64,000 bases of DNA from Synechocystis sp. PCC 7338 (GTDB taxonomy: Bacteria; Cyanobacteriota; Cyanobacteriia; Cyanobacteriales; Microcystaceae), in the NCBI RefSeq assembly GCF_018282115.1, contig NZ_CP054306.1, positions 1,969,488-2,033,487 on the forward strand, in the 5' to 3' direction. The translations under genes were made by a program, and so were the position numbers. The notes beneath the pieces are model-generated. The model was not told the DNA's origin, searched no databases, and saw only the letters and a program-made list of their open reading frames with translations. Below, piece after piece: positions 1 to 8,701 of this stretch. How positions within the stretch are numbered: the stretch's first letter is position 1; each line of letters opens with the position of its first letter.

Positions 1-309
1 TAAACCGGACTTGTCCGCAAAGGCCAAACAATGGATCAAAATATCGAGTTTGCCCCATTTTTCCTTCACCGTATTGAACAAGGCATCCACCTGGGCATCG
101 TCCTGTACGTCCCCCGGCAACACTAGACTTGGGTGCAAAGGCTCAGTCAACTCCCGCACTTTTTTTTCAAATCTGCCTTTGTCGTCTGGAAGATAACTAA
201 CGCCAATTTCAGCCCCGGCGTGGTGTAGTTGTTGGGCAATGCCCCAGGCAATGGAACGATTATTGGCGATGCCAGTAACGAAGGCGTGTTTGCCGCTGAG
301 ATCTAACAT
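1..309 (-). CDS. fabI: Enoyl-[acyl-carrier-protein] reductase (NADH), 5' part only
   Basis: Reduces the enoyl-ACP double bond in the last step of each fatty-acid elongation cycle, in the cytoplasm. The reverse strand from the ATG at 309 reads MLDLSGKHAFVTGIANNRS, then SIAWGIAQQL, a divergent Rossmann nucleotide-binding start typical of FabI-type short-chain reductases, followed by a GDVQDDAQVD segment and LDILIHCLAFADKSG. The frame stays open for 103 codons to the window edge, so the catalytic Tyr/Lys region lies outside. It is 126 bp downstream of the ABC ATPase gene on the same strand, with a hairpin-rich spacer that may control read-through. Function is confident from the N-terminal signature; the coordinates are only the visible portion. 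Confidence 0.9.
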   Translation of the reverse strand, partial: MLDLSGKHAFVTGIANNRSIAWGIAQQLHHAGAEIGVSYLPDDKGRFEKKVRELTEPLHPSLVLPGDVQDDAQVDALFNTVKEKWGKLDILIHCLAFADKSGL

Positions 310-348
310 AAAATTTTCCCTGGGAGTGCTCAAATGTGGTAATTGCTC

Positions 349-426
349 AAAAACTGGTTCGGGGAGCCATCAGCCCCGATCTTTCAATATACCTCCCAGT
401 CCGTACTTCCAAGAAGCCCATCGGGG
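349..426 (-). promoter_or_regulatory. Three-arm attenuator-like inverted repeats before fabI
   Basis: Read on the minus strand, CCCCGAT (426-420) is followed by ATCGGGG (380-374) and then CCCCGA (364-359), with five T at 353-349. The middle arm can pair with either neighbour, so terminator-like and anti-terminator-like hairpins are mutually exclusive. The second hairpin has a 6-bp GC-rich stem with a 9-nt loop, but five bases separate it from a short T run, so termination would be weak. It lies between the ABC ATPase stop and the fabI start. A role in regulation is inferred from arrangement alone. Confidence 0.4.
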
Positions 427-435
427 TAGGGCTAA

Positions 436-1266
436 CTATCCACTTAACCCATTGCGGTCTGAACCTGGGACGTTACCGATTTTCTGAAGTTCTTCCGCCC
501 GGTGGGGAATGGTTTTAATAATCTGATCCCGGAGAATTTGCCCATCCTGGAAGGAAATGATCCGTTCTCCGTGGCTGGCCACGTCAGCTTCGTGGGTCAC
601 CACCACAATGGTGATGCCCGTGCTATGTAACTGTTCAAAAATAGCTAATACCTCCTCGGTGGTGTGGGAATCCAACGCCCCAGTGGGTTCATCGGCCAGC
701 AGCAATAACGGTTCATTAACAATGGCCCTGGCGATCGCCACCCGTTGTTGTTGTCCGCCGGACAATTGATTGGGCCGGTTATGTAACCTCTGGCTGAGCC
801 CGACCCTAACCAAGGCGGCAATGGCTTTTTCCTTCCTGGTTTCTGCCGGTATGCCCGCATAGATCATTGGCAACATGACATTTTCCAGGGCGCTCATCTG
901 GGGCAACAGGTAAAATTGCTGAAAAACAAAGCCAATTTTGCGATTACGAATTTTAGCCAACTGATCGGCACTCAAACCGGATACATCTTCTCCATCCAGG
1001 AAATAATGCCCCAGGGTAGGACGGTCTAGGCAACCAATAATATTCATCATGGTGGACTTTCCCGATCCAGAAGCCCCCATAATGGCGCAGTAACTGCCCC
1101 GTTTGATCGCCAAACTAACATCGGCCAAGGCTTTGACTTCCGTTTCCCCCTCTCCATAAATTTTGGATACTCCCTCTAGGCGCAGTAGCACATCACCTTG
1201 GGGAGAATGTTGGCGATCGCCCTTGCTGGCCGGGGAATAAGTCATTAACTGGTTTGAATCAAGCAT
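436..1266 (-). CDS. ABC transporter ATP-binding protein, MacB/LolD type
   Basis: Cytoplasmic ATPase subunit of an ABC exporter, 276 aa. Visible motifs in order: Walker A GASGSGKST near residues 64-72, Q-loop FQQ near 115, signature LSGGQQQR near 170, Walker B LLLLADEPTGALD near 190, and H-loop VVTHE near 220. The phrase MMNIIGCLDRPT after Walker A and the GALD after Walker B are characteristic of the MacB/LolD/FtsE-like branch that works with MacB or FtsX-type permeases in lipoprotein, peptide or envelope export. No permease gene is adjacent, so it must pair with a product encoded elsewhere. The first ATG (1266) is used; a second ATG at 1242 is also possible because residues 1-25 precede the conserved domain. 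Substrate cannot be read from the sequence. Confidence 0.85.
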   Translation of the reverse strand: MLDSNQLMTYSPASKGDRQHSPQGDVLLRLEGVSKIYGEGETEVKALADVSLAIKRGSYCAIMGASGSGKSTMMNIIGCLDRPTLGHYFLDGEDVSGLSADQLAKIRNRKIGFVFQQFYLLPQMSALENVMLPMIYAGIPAETRKEKAIAALVRVGLSQRLHNRPNQLSGGQQQRVAIARAIVNEPLLLLADEPTGALDSHTTEEVLAIFEQLHSTGITIVVVTHEADVASHGERIISFQDGQILRDQIIKTIPHRAEELQKIGNVPGSDRNGLSG

Positions 1267-1459
1267 GGAGGCTATCTAGAGCGAACGGCAGATAACAGGG
1301 ATATTAGTCGCGTCTATCATGATAACGACTTTGATGTTCTAGAATTTTCATAGGGGACTGCACAGTAACAGGAACAATGGGCGATCAATAGTTATTAGTT
1401 TGCGATCACTCCCCCTGGCTGATCGTGACAAATTCCAACTTTTGCTTGGAGAAAACACC

Positions 1460-1497
1460 ATGCGCTTCCCTTGGCTATTAATTCTCAGTTTTTTTTT
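1460..1497 (+). other. Signal-peptide start ATG and T9 homopolymer of the CHAT gene
   Basis: ATG at 1460 begins a hydrophobic leader that runs into nine consecutive T (1489-1497). In this frame translation stops at a TAG about 25 codons in. One extra T restores a continuous signal peptide plus the 1,000-residue mature protein in the frame that starts at 1471. Confidence 0.7.
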
Positions 1498-4400
1498 CTT
1501 CCCAGCCCGGTCTATAGCCAGGAAAAGGTAGAAATCATTGATAGTGCTATTGGCGAGTTGGAAGCGGGGGATTTAAGCTCAGATAATGGGGTGATTTTTG
1601 ACCTTTATCCCCTCCAATTGACGGCGGATCAGCCCGTATTAATTTACCTAGAAAGTCAGGATTTTGACCCCTATTTAATTTTGATGGATGGAGAAGGTAA
1701 TAAGTTAGCAGAAAATGATGATTTATATGACACTAATGCAGGTATTTTAATCGACCAAATCGATCCCCAAGGGTATGGGGTAGTGGTGACTAGTAATAAA
1801 GCAGGAGTAACGGGCAAATACAAACTACAAATTATTCTGCCTGATGCCAACCGATTAATTGAAATCCAAGGCCATCAATCCCTCATCCAAGCCCAGGCCA
1901 TGATGGATGAAGGTTCTAAGGAGTCATTGTTCCAGGCGATCGAGTTATTTACTCAAGGTGTGGAATTCTATCGGCAAATAGGCATTGTTAATCGAGAAAT
2001 AGTATTTGCCCTCAATCGTTTAGGCACCATCTATTCTGATTTTGGGGAAAACACCAAAGCCCTGGCCTATTATCAAGAAGCGATCCCTTTGGCCCAGCAA
2101 TTGGCAGACAGTGCCCTAGAGGGAGCTACCCTCAATAATATTGGCAGTATTTACAACGCCTTAGCAGACCGAAGAACGGCCATTGATTATTATCAGCAGG
2201 CTCTGGTGTTAATCCGTAAAGCCGGCGATAAAACCGAAGAAATGACCACCATCAATAACCTGGGGGTAGCCTACGATAACCTAGGAGAAAGTGAAAAAGC
2301 TTTGCAATATTATGCTGAAGCTGTCGCCCTCGGAAAAAGCCTCAATGATTTAAAAATAATCGGCACTAGCCTCAGCAATATTGGCTTAGCCTACAATAAT
2401 TTGGGGGAAAGGGAGAAGGCTCTGGAATATTATCAACAGGCCTTGACCATATCCCGTTCCGTCGGCGATCGCCAAGGAGAAGCAGTGCGTTTAAATAATA
2501 TTGCTTTGGTGTACGACGGCTTTGGAGAAAAGGATAAAGCTTTGCAATATTACATCCAATCTTTAGTGATTGCAGAGGCAGTGGGGGATCAATCTCTCCA
2601 GGGTTCAGTAATTAGCAATATCGCCTTAGTTCTAGATGGATTGGGACAAAAGGCTCAAGCTTTAGAATATTATCAACAGGCCTTAGAATTAGCCAGATTG
2701 GTAGGCGATCGGTCTGGGGAAGGGGTGAGATTAAATAATATTGCTTTGCTCTACGACAGTGTTGGCGAAAAAGATGAAGCTTTGGCCTATTATCGACAAG
2801 CCTTAAAGTTAGCTCAGGAAACTGGCGATCGCCTAGTGGAAGGAGCCATTTTAAGCAATATCGGCTATGTTTATGACGGCTTGGGACAACTAGATCGGGC
2901 CATGGACTATTATCAGCAGGCTTTGGCACTCCGTCGAGAAATTAAAGACCGGGATGGGGAAGCTTTAACTTTAAATAATATTGGCACTATTTACTATGCC
3001 CGTGGGGATTATGGCCAAGCATTAAATTACTATGAACAGGCTTTATCCCTCAGTAGAGCAGTGAAAAATGTCGGCCTAGAAGCAACAATTTTAAGCAATA
3101 TTGGTTATGTGGAATTTGACCAAAAAAAATATGATAAATCCACTTTATTTTTAACCCAGGCTATCGATTTATTTGAATCAATTAACAGTGAAGATTTAAG
3201 TGATGAATTGAAGGTTTCTTACTTTGATACTTATCTGTACAATTATTTCCGTCTCCAGGAAAGTTTAATTGCCCAAAATCAGCCTACTGTGGCCCTAGAA
3301 ATTGCTGAGCGGGGTCGGGCCAGGGCGTTGATAGAACTGCTCAATAAGCGTTTTGCTCGGGACGCCAATTTTATCCCCACCGAAAAACCCACCATTGCCG
3401 CTCTGAAAAAAATTGCTGGCGATCGCCAAAGTACCCTGGTAACCTACGCCCTGATTCCGACCAAGGATCTGACCTCCCCGGTCAAACTCTACGTCTATGT
3501 CATTGCCCCCGACGGCACCATGGAATTCCGCCAGATGGACTTCAACCAAGATTTAAAGGACGTGGATTTTGTGCAATTACTCCAAACCACCAGACAATCC
3601 GTCACCAGGCGATCGCCTTCCGATATCATTGCCCGCCGCACCGCCCAGGAAGCCAGTACTTCCCTGCAACAACTCCACCAAATTCTGATCGACCCCATTG
3701 CCGATCTGTTACCCAGCAATGCCGATGCCCCCATCATTTTTATTCCCCAGGGTCCCCTCTTTGGCATTCCTTTTCCCGCTCTCCAGGATAGTAATGGTCA
3801 GTATTTGATTGATAAACACACCATCCTCACCGCCCCTTCCATCCAAGTGCTGGCCCAAACAGCCCAACAAAAGCAACGACTCAATCGGCAGACATTAAAT
3901 CTGGGCCCGGCTCTAGTAGTGGGTAATCCCTACCCCTACCCTGACAATCTGAATGACCTAGAAAACGCCGCCAATGAAGCCAAACAAATTGGTCAATTGT
4001 TGGGGGTGCAACCCCTCATCGGCAAACAGGCCAGGGAGGAAACTGTCTTGGCCCAAATGCCCCAGGCTGGAGTATTGCATTTTGCTACCCATGCCAGCTT
4101 CGACGAGCAAAATGGTTTAGAAAGCGCCATTTACCTAACGGCGGAGCTAGGCCAAAGCAAAGAAGATTTACTGAGCACCCCGGGGCGCATCACGGCGGCG
4201 GAAATTTTTGACCATTTTGAAACGAATCCCCTCCATGCGGACATTGCCATCCTCAGTGCCTGTGACACAGGGCAGGGAGAAATAACCGGCGATGGGGTGA
4301 TCGGCCTTTCCCGTTCCCTCATTGCGGCGGGGGTACCCAGTATTTTGGTTAGCCTCTGGAGTGTGGATGATGCGTCCACCGAAAAACTCATGACCGAGTT

Positions 4401-4530
4401 TTATCAACAATGGCAACAGGGGGGATTAAGCAAGGCGGCCGCCCTCCGCCAAGCCATGCTCCAACTCAAGCAAGAGTATCCTGAGCCCTATTATTGGGGC
4501 GCTTTTACTCTCATTGGCGAAGCAGAGTAA
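1471..4530 (+). CDS. Secreted TPR-CHAT protein; signal peptide out of frame by one base
   Basis: About 1,020 aa. The N-terminal third has a small beta-rich domain (residues about 20-125). Some ten tandem TPRs of about 40 aa follow (about 150-560), each with cores such as LNNIG-VYD-LGE-ALEYYQQAL and alternating 37-40 aa spacing. The C-terminal CHAT domain (about 630-1018) has the caspase-like dyad His in LHFATHASFD and Cys in AILSACDTGQGE, so protease activity is plausible. The in-frame start at 1471 is a TTG and gives only half a signal peptide. An ATG at 1460 in another frame encodes a good one (MRFPWLLILSFFF) but leaves the frame inside a run of nine T at 1489-1497; ten T would join it to LPSPVYSQ, a convincing cleavage site. 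Either sequencing error, phase variation or slippage. It is convergent with trpB. Confidence 0.85.
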   Translation: MAINSQFFFLPSPVYSQEKVEIIDSAIGELEAGDLSSDNGVIFDLYPLQLTADQPVLIYLESQDFDPYLILMDGEGNKLAENDDLYDTNAGILIDQIDPQGYGVVVTSNKAGVTGKYKLQIILPDANRLIEIQGHQSLIQAQAMMDEGSKESLFQAIELFTQGVEFYRQIGIVNREIVFALNRLGTIYSDFGENTKALAYYQEAIPLAQQLADSALEGATLNNIGSIYNALADRRTAIDYYQQALVLIRKAGDKTEEMTTINNLGVAYDNLGESEKALQYYAEAVALGKSLNDLKIIGTSLSNIGLAYNNLGEREKALEYYQQALTISRSVGDRQGEAVRLNNIALVYDGFGEKDKALQYYIQSLVIAEAVGDQSLQGSVISNIALVLDGLGQKAQALEYYQQALELARLVGDRSGEGVRLNNIALLYDSVGEKDEALAYYRQALKLAQETGDRLVEGAILSNIGYVYDGLGQLDRAMDYYQQALALRREIKDRDGEALTLNNIGTIYYARGDYGQALNYYEQALSLSRAVKNVGLEATILSNIGYVEFDQKKYDKSTLFLTQAIDLFESINSEDLSDELKVSYFDTYLYNYFRLQESLIAQNQPTVALEIAERGRARALIELLNKRFARDANFIPTEKPTIAALKKIAGDRQSTLVTYALIPTKDLTSPVKLYVYVIAPDGTMEFRQMDFNQDLKDVDFVQLLQTTRQSVTRRSPSDIIARRTAQEASTSLQQLHQILIDPIADLLPSNADAPIIFIPQGPLFGIPFPALQDSNGQYLIDKHTILTAPSIQVLAQTAQQKQRLNRQTLNLGPALVVGNPYPYPDNLNDLENAANEAKQIGQLLGVQPLIGKQAREETVLAQMPQAGVLHFATHASFDEQNGLESAIYLTAELGQSKEDLLSTPGRITAAEIFDHFETNPLHADIAILSACDTGQGEITGDGVIGLSRSLIAAGVPSILVSLWSVDDASTEKLMTEFYQQWQQGGLSKAAALRQAMLQLKQEYPEPYYWGAFTLIGEAE

Positions 4531-4593
4531 TGTTCTTTTTCCCTGGGGCAGTCAATCCATTGTCAAACCCACTTTTAAGGAAAATTTGGCTGG

Positions 4594-5832
4594 TCAAATT
4601 TCCATCTGCAGGTATTTAGCCACCGTTTGCACGTCCTTGTCCCCCCGGCCGGAACAATTGATGACAATGCGTTCGCCATTTTTCAGTTGGGGACAGAGGG
4701 TCTCTAAATAAGCAAAGGCATGGGCAGTTTCCAGAGCGGGAATAATACCTTCCAACTCCGATAACCTCTGCAAAGCGGCGATCGCCTCTTGGTCAGTGAC
4801 GCTGTAATACTCAGCCCGCCCCGCATCTTTGAGATAACTATGTTCGGGGCCGACCCCAGGATAATCTAACCCCGCACTGATGGAATGGGCTTCCGTAACT
4901 TGCCCTTCCGTATCCTGCAACAAATAACTCATGGCCCCGTGCAATACTCCCGGTTTACCCATGGTTAAAGTGGCCGCATGTTTACCGGAGACAATGCTTT
5001 CCCCCGCCGCTTCAATGCCAATCATTCTAACTTCGGGCTCATCAATGAAATCGTAGAACAGCCCCATGGCGTTGGAGCCGCCCCCCACACAGGCCAACAG
5101 CACGTCCGGCAGACCGCCCCATTTTTCCCAAGCCTGTTGCCGGGTTTCCTGGCCAATAACCCGGTGAAAATCCCGCACCATCATGGGGTAAGGATGGGGC
5201 CCGGCCACGGAACCGAGGATGTAATGGGTGGTTTCCACATTGGTGACCCAGTCCCGGATCGCTTCGGAAGTGGCATCCTTGAGAGTACCGGTTCCCGCCG
5301 CAACAGGTTGCACCCTGGCCCCCAGCAAATTCATCCGAAAAACATTTAATTTTTGCCGCTCCATATCCTGCACCCCCATGTAGATGATGCATTCCAACCC
5401 AAAGCGGGCACATACCGTAGCCGTAGCCACCCCATGCTGACCAGCGCCGGTTTCGGCAATGATCCGTTTTTTGCCCATGCGTTTAGCCAACAGAACTTGG
5501 CCAAGGGCGTTATTGATTTTGTGAGCCCCTGTGTGATTCAAATCTTCCCGCTTCAGGTATATCAAGGGATGGGAGCCGTCGGGACGGGCATAATGGGCGC
5601 TTAACCGTTCCGCAAAATATAGGGGGGAAGAACGGCCGACATAGTCCTTCAGTAACCCCGCCAATTCTTCCTGGAAGGAACTCTCCGCCCGGTAACGATA
5701 GTAGGCTTCCTCCAACTCCGTCAGAGCAGGCATGAGGGTTTCGGGCACGTATTTGCCACCGTAGTTACCAAAACGCCCCAGGGCATCGGGGTATTGGTGG
5801 CGGGGGGGAGAAAGGGGGGAAGTAGTGTTCAC
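4594..5832 (-). CDS. trpB: Tryptophan synthase beta chain
   Basis: Condenses indole with L-serine to give L-tryptophan using pyridoxal phosphate, as the beta subunit of the alpha2beta2 complex in the cytoplasm. At 412 aa it has the usual length. The N-terminal [19 protein letters not shown] block, the PLP lysine in [14 protein letters not shown] (about residue 106), the phosphate-binding glycine loop [10 protein letters not shown] and the C-terminal NCSGRGDKD motif are all present. The start ATG at 5832 lies just before the conserved region, so it is reliable. The gene is read toward the CHAT gene (63 bp between stops). clpP lies upstream on the same strand, 109 bp away, an order I recall from PCC 6803. 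trpA is not in the window. Confidence 0.97.
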   Translation of the reverse strand: MNTTSPLSPPRHQYPDALGRFGNYGGKYVPETLMPALTELEEAYYRYRAESSFQEELAGLLKDYVGRSSPLYFAERLSAHYARPDGSHPLIYLKREDLNHTGAHKINNALGQVLLAKRMGKKRIIAETGAGQHGVATATVCARFGLECIIYMGVQDMERQKLNVFRMNLLGARVQPVAAGTGTLKDATSEAIRDWVTNVETTHYILGSVAGPHPYPMMVRDFHRVIGQETRQQAWEKWGGLPDVLLACVGGGSNAMGLFYDFIDEPEVRMIGIEAAGESIVSGKHAATLTMGKPGVLHGAMSYLLQDTEGQVTEAHSISAGLDYPGVGPEHSYLKDAGRAEYYSVTDQEAIAALQRLSELEGIIPALETAHAFAYLETLCPQLKNGERIVINCSGRGDKDVQTVAKYLQMEI

Positions 5833-5941
5833 GGACGGTCAGGAAAGGGAATGGGGAAAATGGGTGGGGGTTGGTTGGCTGGGGCATTAATCTCAGCCAA
5901 TGGCCTGGCAGCCTTCTAACGGACAATGGGAATCAAACGGA

Positions 5942-6538
5942 TCAAATGGGATCACTGGCAGAAGGCCGACGATTAATCACCTGGTCAATCAGGCCGTATT
6001 CCTTGGATTCCTCAGCGGACATAAAGAAATCCCGTTCCGTATCAGCAGTGATTTCCTCCAGGGACTTGCCGGTGTGGTTGGCCAAATGTTGGTTGAGTAG
6101 TGCTTTGAGGTAAAGAATTTCCTTGGCTTGAATTTCAATATCCGTGGCTTGCCCCTGGGCTCCCCCTAGGGGTTGGTGGATCATAATGCGGGAGTTGGGC
6201 AGGCTCATGCGCTTACCTTTGGCCCCAGCACTGAGAAGAAAAGCCCCCATGCTGGCCGCTAAGCCGATGCAGATGGTGCAGACATCGGGACGGATTTGGT
6301 TCATGGTGTCGAAAATTCCTAGACCCGCTGAAACCGATCCCCCAGGGGAATTGATGTAGAGATAAATATCCTTTTCCGGATCTTCCGCTTCTAAAAATAG
6401 CAGTTGGGCAACAACTAGGTTGGCATTCTCATCCCGGACTTCTTGCCCCAGGAAGACAATCCGCTCCCGGAGTAGGCGGGAATAAATATCAAAGGCGCGA
6501 TCGCCACGCCCAGACGTTTCAATGACGGTTGGAATCAT
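5942..6538 (-). CDS. clpP: ATP-dependent Clp protease proteolytic subunit
   Basis: Serine peptidase that forms tetradecameric rings and degrades proteins fed by Clp ATPases, 198 aa, standard length. The catalytic Ser is in [16 protein letters not shown] and the His in [15 protein letters not shown]; the Asp would lie in the [15 protein letters not shown] segment. The [30 protein letters not shown]-type N-terminus marks a canonical ClpP, not a catalytically dead ClpR. Cyanobacteria carry several clpP paralogues; this one resembles the copy next to trpB in PCC 6803. Both genes point the same way and may share a transcript. Confidence 0.95.
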   Translation of the reverse strand: MIPTVIETSGRGDRAFDIYSRLLRERIVFLGQEVRDENANLVVAQLLFLEAEDPEKDIYLYINSPGGSVSAGLGIFDTMNQIRPDVCTICIGLAASMGAFLLSAGAKGKRMSLPNSRIMIHQPLGGAQGQATDIEIQAKEILYLKALLNQHLANHTGKSLEEITADTERDFFMSAEESKEYGLIDQVINRRPSASDPI

Positions 6539-6616
6539 GGAGAGATGGTGTTGTTACCGTAGTATTCTCCTAGATTGTGCCATATTCTCCGCGCCTAGGG
6601 GTTGGGGACCAGGGGA

Positions 6617-7333
6617 TTAGGCTTGGCTAACAACTTGATGGTGTAGATATTCCAGCAATTGGACTAGGACTGCGTTCATGGTGGCAAATCTAGTCTGGTC
6701 CACTATCAAAATGGTGGCGGCATCCTGCACAAAGGGGCCAGGGATCAATTCATCGGCACAATTATCCACCAAGGCCTGAGCTGCTGTAGGGGTAGTTTCC
6801 AGATGGCATTGCAGACCGATGACCGATCGCCCAATTTGGAAAGCCTGATGCTGACAAGCTTCACTGGAGGCAATCAACTCGGCCCCTGGAGGTAAATCAA
6901 AGGTTTCACCGTGCCAATGGAAAACTTCGGTGCTGGGGGGAAACTGAAATAAATCTAACTGTGGCTCACCCTGTTGCCCCATGATAGGAAACCAGCCAAT
7001 TTCTTTAACAGCGTTGGGGTAAACTCTTGCCCCCAGGGTATTGGCGATGAGTTGGGCCCCCAGACAAATACCCAGCATCGGTTTGCCAGCGGCGATCGCC
7101 TGACGGAGGAAGGCTTTTTCCTGCGCCAGCCAGGGATATGCCGCTTCATCATTGACGCTCATGGGGCCCCCCAGGATAATCAACAGGTCAATGGCTACCA
7201 AGGGCGGGAAAGTTGGGGGGGAAGACTGCTCAAAAAAACTAGTTTGACCGATGGTGTAGCCTTTACTCCTGAGCCAAGGCTCAATGGCACCAAGGTTTTC
7301 AAAGGCAACATGCTGGAAAAAGTGAGCTTGCAT
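6617..7333 (-). CDS. Class I glutamine amidotransferase-like protein (GMP synthase GATase type)
   Basis: 238 aa protein of the GATase1 superfamily. The nucleophile elbow is intact: GKPMLGICLGAQLIANTLG places Cys near residue 92. The catalytic His is in GLQCHLETT near residue 175, with an acidic residue two positions on. The N-terminus contains LLIILGGPMSVND, the oxyanion strand of this family. There is no synthetase domain, so this is a stand-alone amidotransferase of the kind annotated as GMP synthase-like or gamma-glutamyl hydrolase-like; the acceptor cannot be deduced. It stands alone 78 bp upstream of clpP. Start at 7333 precedes HVAFENLGAIEPWL, which fits the family N-terminus. Confidence 0.82.
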   Translation of the reverse strand: MQAHFFQHVAFENLGAIEPWLRSKGYTIGQTSFFEQSSPPTFPPLVAIDLLIILGGPMSVNDEAAYPWLAQEKAFLRQAIAAGKPMLGICLGAQLIANTLGARVYPNAVKEIGWFPIMGQQGEPQLDLFQFPPSTEVFHWHGETFDLPPGAELIASSEACQHQAFQIGRSVIGLQCHLETTPTAAQALVDNCADELIPGPFVQDAATILIVDQTRFATMNAVLVQLLEYLHHQVVSQA

Positions 7334-7544
7334 ATGGTAATTTTCTGAAAATATCCTGGAAGTATTACGGAATTGCTCGAGCCGCTACCAAGAAATGAAA
7401 TTATTGATAACTAACTGGCGATCGGCATGGTATCGGTATGGTAACAGTAGCCGCAATCAACCAACTACATTGATTTTAACTAGATCATCCCATTGCACAA
7501 CGGCATTAATGGACTGATAAATCGACAGGAAATAACGTATATCT

Positions 7545-8513
7545 ATGACCATTGAACTGTCCATTGTGATTCCAATGTACAACGAGGAAGATAACCTCGA
7601 GTATTTATTTGCCCGTTTGTTAGAAGTACTGACTCCCCTCAAAATTACCTACGAAATTATTTGCGTTAACGACGGTAGTAAGGATAAAACTCTGAGCCAA
7701 TTAATTAACTGCCACCAAATTAATCCCCAAATCAAAATTGTTAATCTGTCCCGTAACTTTGGCAAAGAAATTGCCCTTTCCGCTGGTATTGATTACGCCC
7801 AGGGGAAGGCGGTTATTCCCATTGATGCCGACCTCCAGGACCCGCCAGAATTAATTCATGAATTAGTTAATAAATGGCGCGAAGGTTATGATATTGTCTA
7901 TGCTACTCGCCGTTCACGCCAAGGGGAAACCTGGGTAAAACAATTCACCGCTAAAATGTTTTACAAAGTGATTGGCCGCATGACAGAAATTAAAATCCCC
8001 CCCAATACTGGCGATTTTCGTTTAATGGACCGCAGGGTAGTCAATGCCATTAAGCAACTACCAGAAAGAACTCGATTTATGAAAGGTTTATTTGCTTGGG
8101 TAGGCTACCGGCAAACTTTCGTATTATTTGATCGGGAGCCCCGCTTCCAAGGACAAACCAAATGGAATTACTGGAAGCTCTGGAATTTTGCCCTAGACGG
8201 TATTTTTTCCTTTAGCTTGCTTCCTCTGAAAATTTGGACCTATCTGGGTTTAATTATATCCCTGCTTTCCCTAGCCTATGCCAGTTTTTTGATTTTAAAA
8301 ACCTTAATTGTTGGCACCGACGTACCAGGTTATGCTTCTTTGATGGTGGCAATTTTATTCCTTGGGGGAGTGCAACTAATTAGCCTGGGAGTAATTGGTG
8401 AATATTTGGGGCGGGTTTATGAAGAGGTCAAAGCTCGACCATTGTATTTGGTTAGTGATCTTTGGGGATTAGAATACCTACAAATAGAAAGACTTAGTTC
8501 AGTTGAAAGATAG
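7545..8513 (+). CDS. Family 2 glycosyltransferase, polyprenyl-phosphate sugar transferase type
   Basis: 322 aa membrane enzyme. Residues 1-220 form a GT-A catalytic domain beginning LSIVIPMYNEEDNLEYL, with the metal-binding acidic motif in IPIDADLQDPPELI and a later RTRFMKGLFAWVGY block. Two hydrophobic helices follow (about 230-255 and 265-290). This architecture (DPM1/GtrB/ArnC-like) transfers a sugar from a nucleotide donor to a polyprenyl phosphate at the inner face of the membrane; the lipid-linked sugar is then used by GT-C enzymes such as the PMT-type transferase encoded at 53759-55231. That link is inference. The ATG at 7545 is preceded by a 211-bp spacer and follows a divergent gene. 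Confidence 0.85.
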   Translation: MTIELSIVIPMYNEEDNLEYLFARLLEVLTPLKITYEIICVNDGSKDKTLSQLINCHQINPQIKIVNLSRNFGKEIALSAGIDYAQGKAVIPIDADLQDPPELIHELVNKWREGYDIVYATRRSRQGETWVKQFTAKMFYKVIGRMTEIKIPPNTGDFRLMDRRVVNAIKQLPERTRFMKGLFAWVGYRQTFVLFDREPRFQGQTKWNYWKLWNFALDGIFSFSLLPLKIWTYLGLIISLLSLAYASFLILKTLIVGTDVPGYASLMVAILFLGGVQLISLGVIGEYLGRVYEEVKARPLYLVSDLWGLEYLQIERLSSVER

Positions 8514-8701
8514 AAGCCTTTAATGGCTATCAATTTCTCTGAAAATCAACATTGGTGATCAATGAATTCTATTCTACAAATTCCCTTGGGGTAGTTAATC
8601 TAATATACTGGTTATGTCAGGGCTTGTTACAGGGCATTACTGTCCAGCTCGTCCCCTAGTTTTTGATTGTTTAACGTTCACTTCCCCTAACATCATCGTC
8701 C

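Noticed and set aside
2030-3110. Strong periodic DNA repeats that could suggest a tandem array or CRISPR
   Set aside because: Period is about 120 bp, in frame, and encodes TPR units of the CHAT protein; no short identical repeats with unique spacers.
8514-8701. Small hairpin AGCC/GGCT after the GT2 gene as terminator
   Set aside because: Only four base pairs and no T tract, so not supportable.
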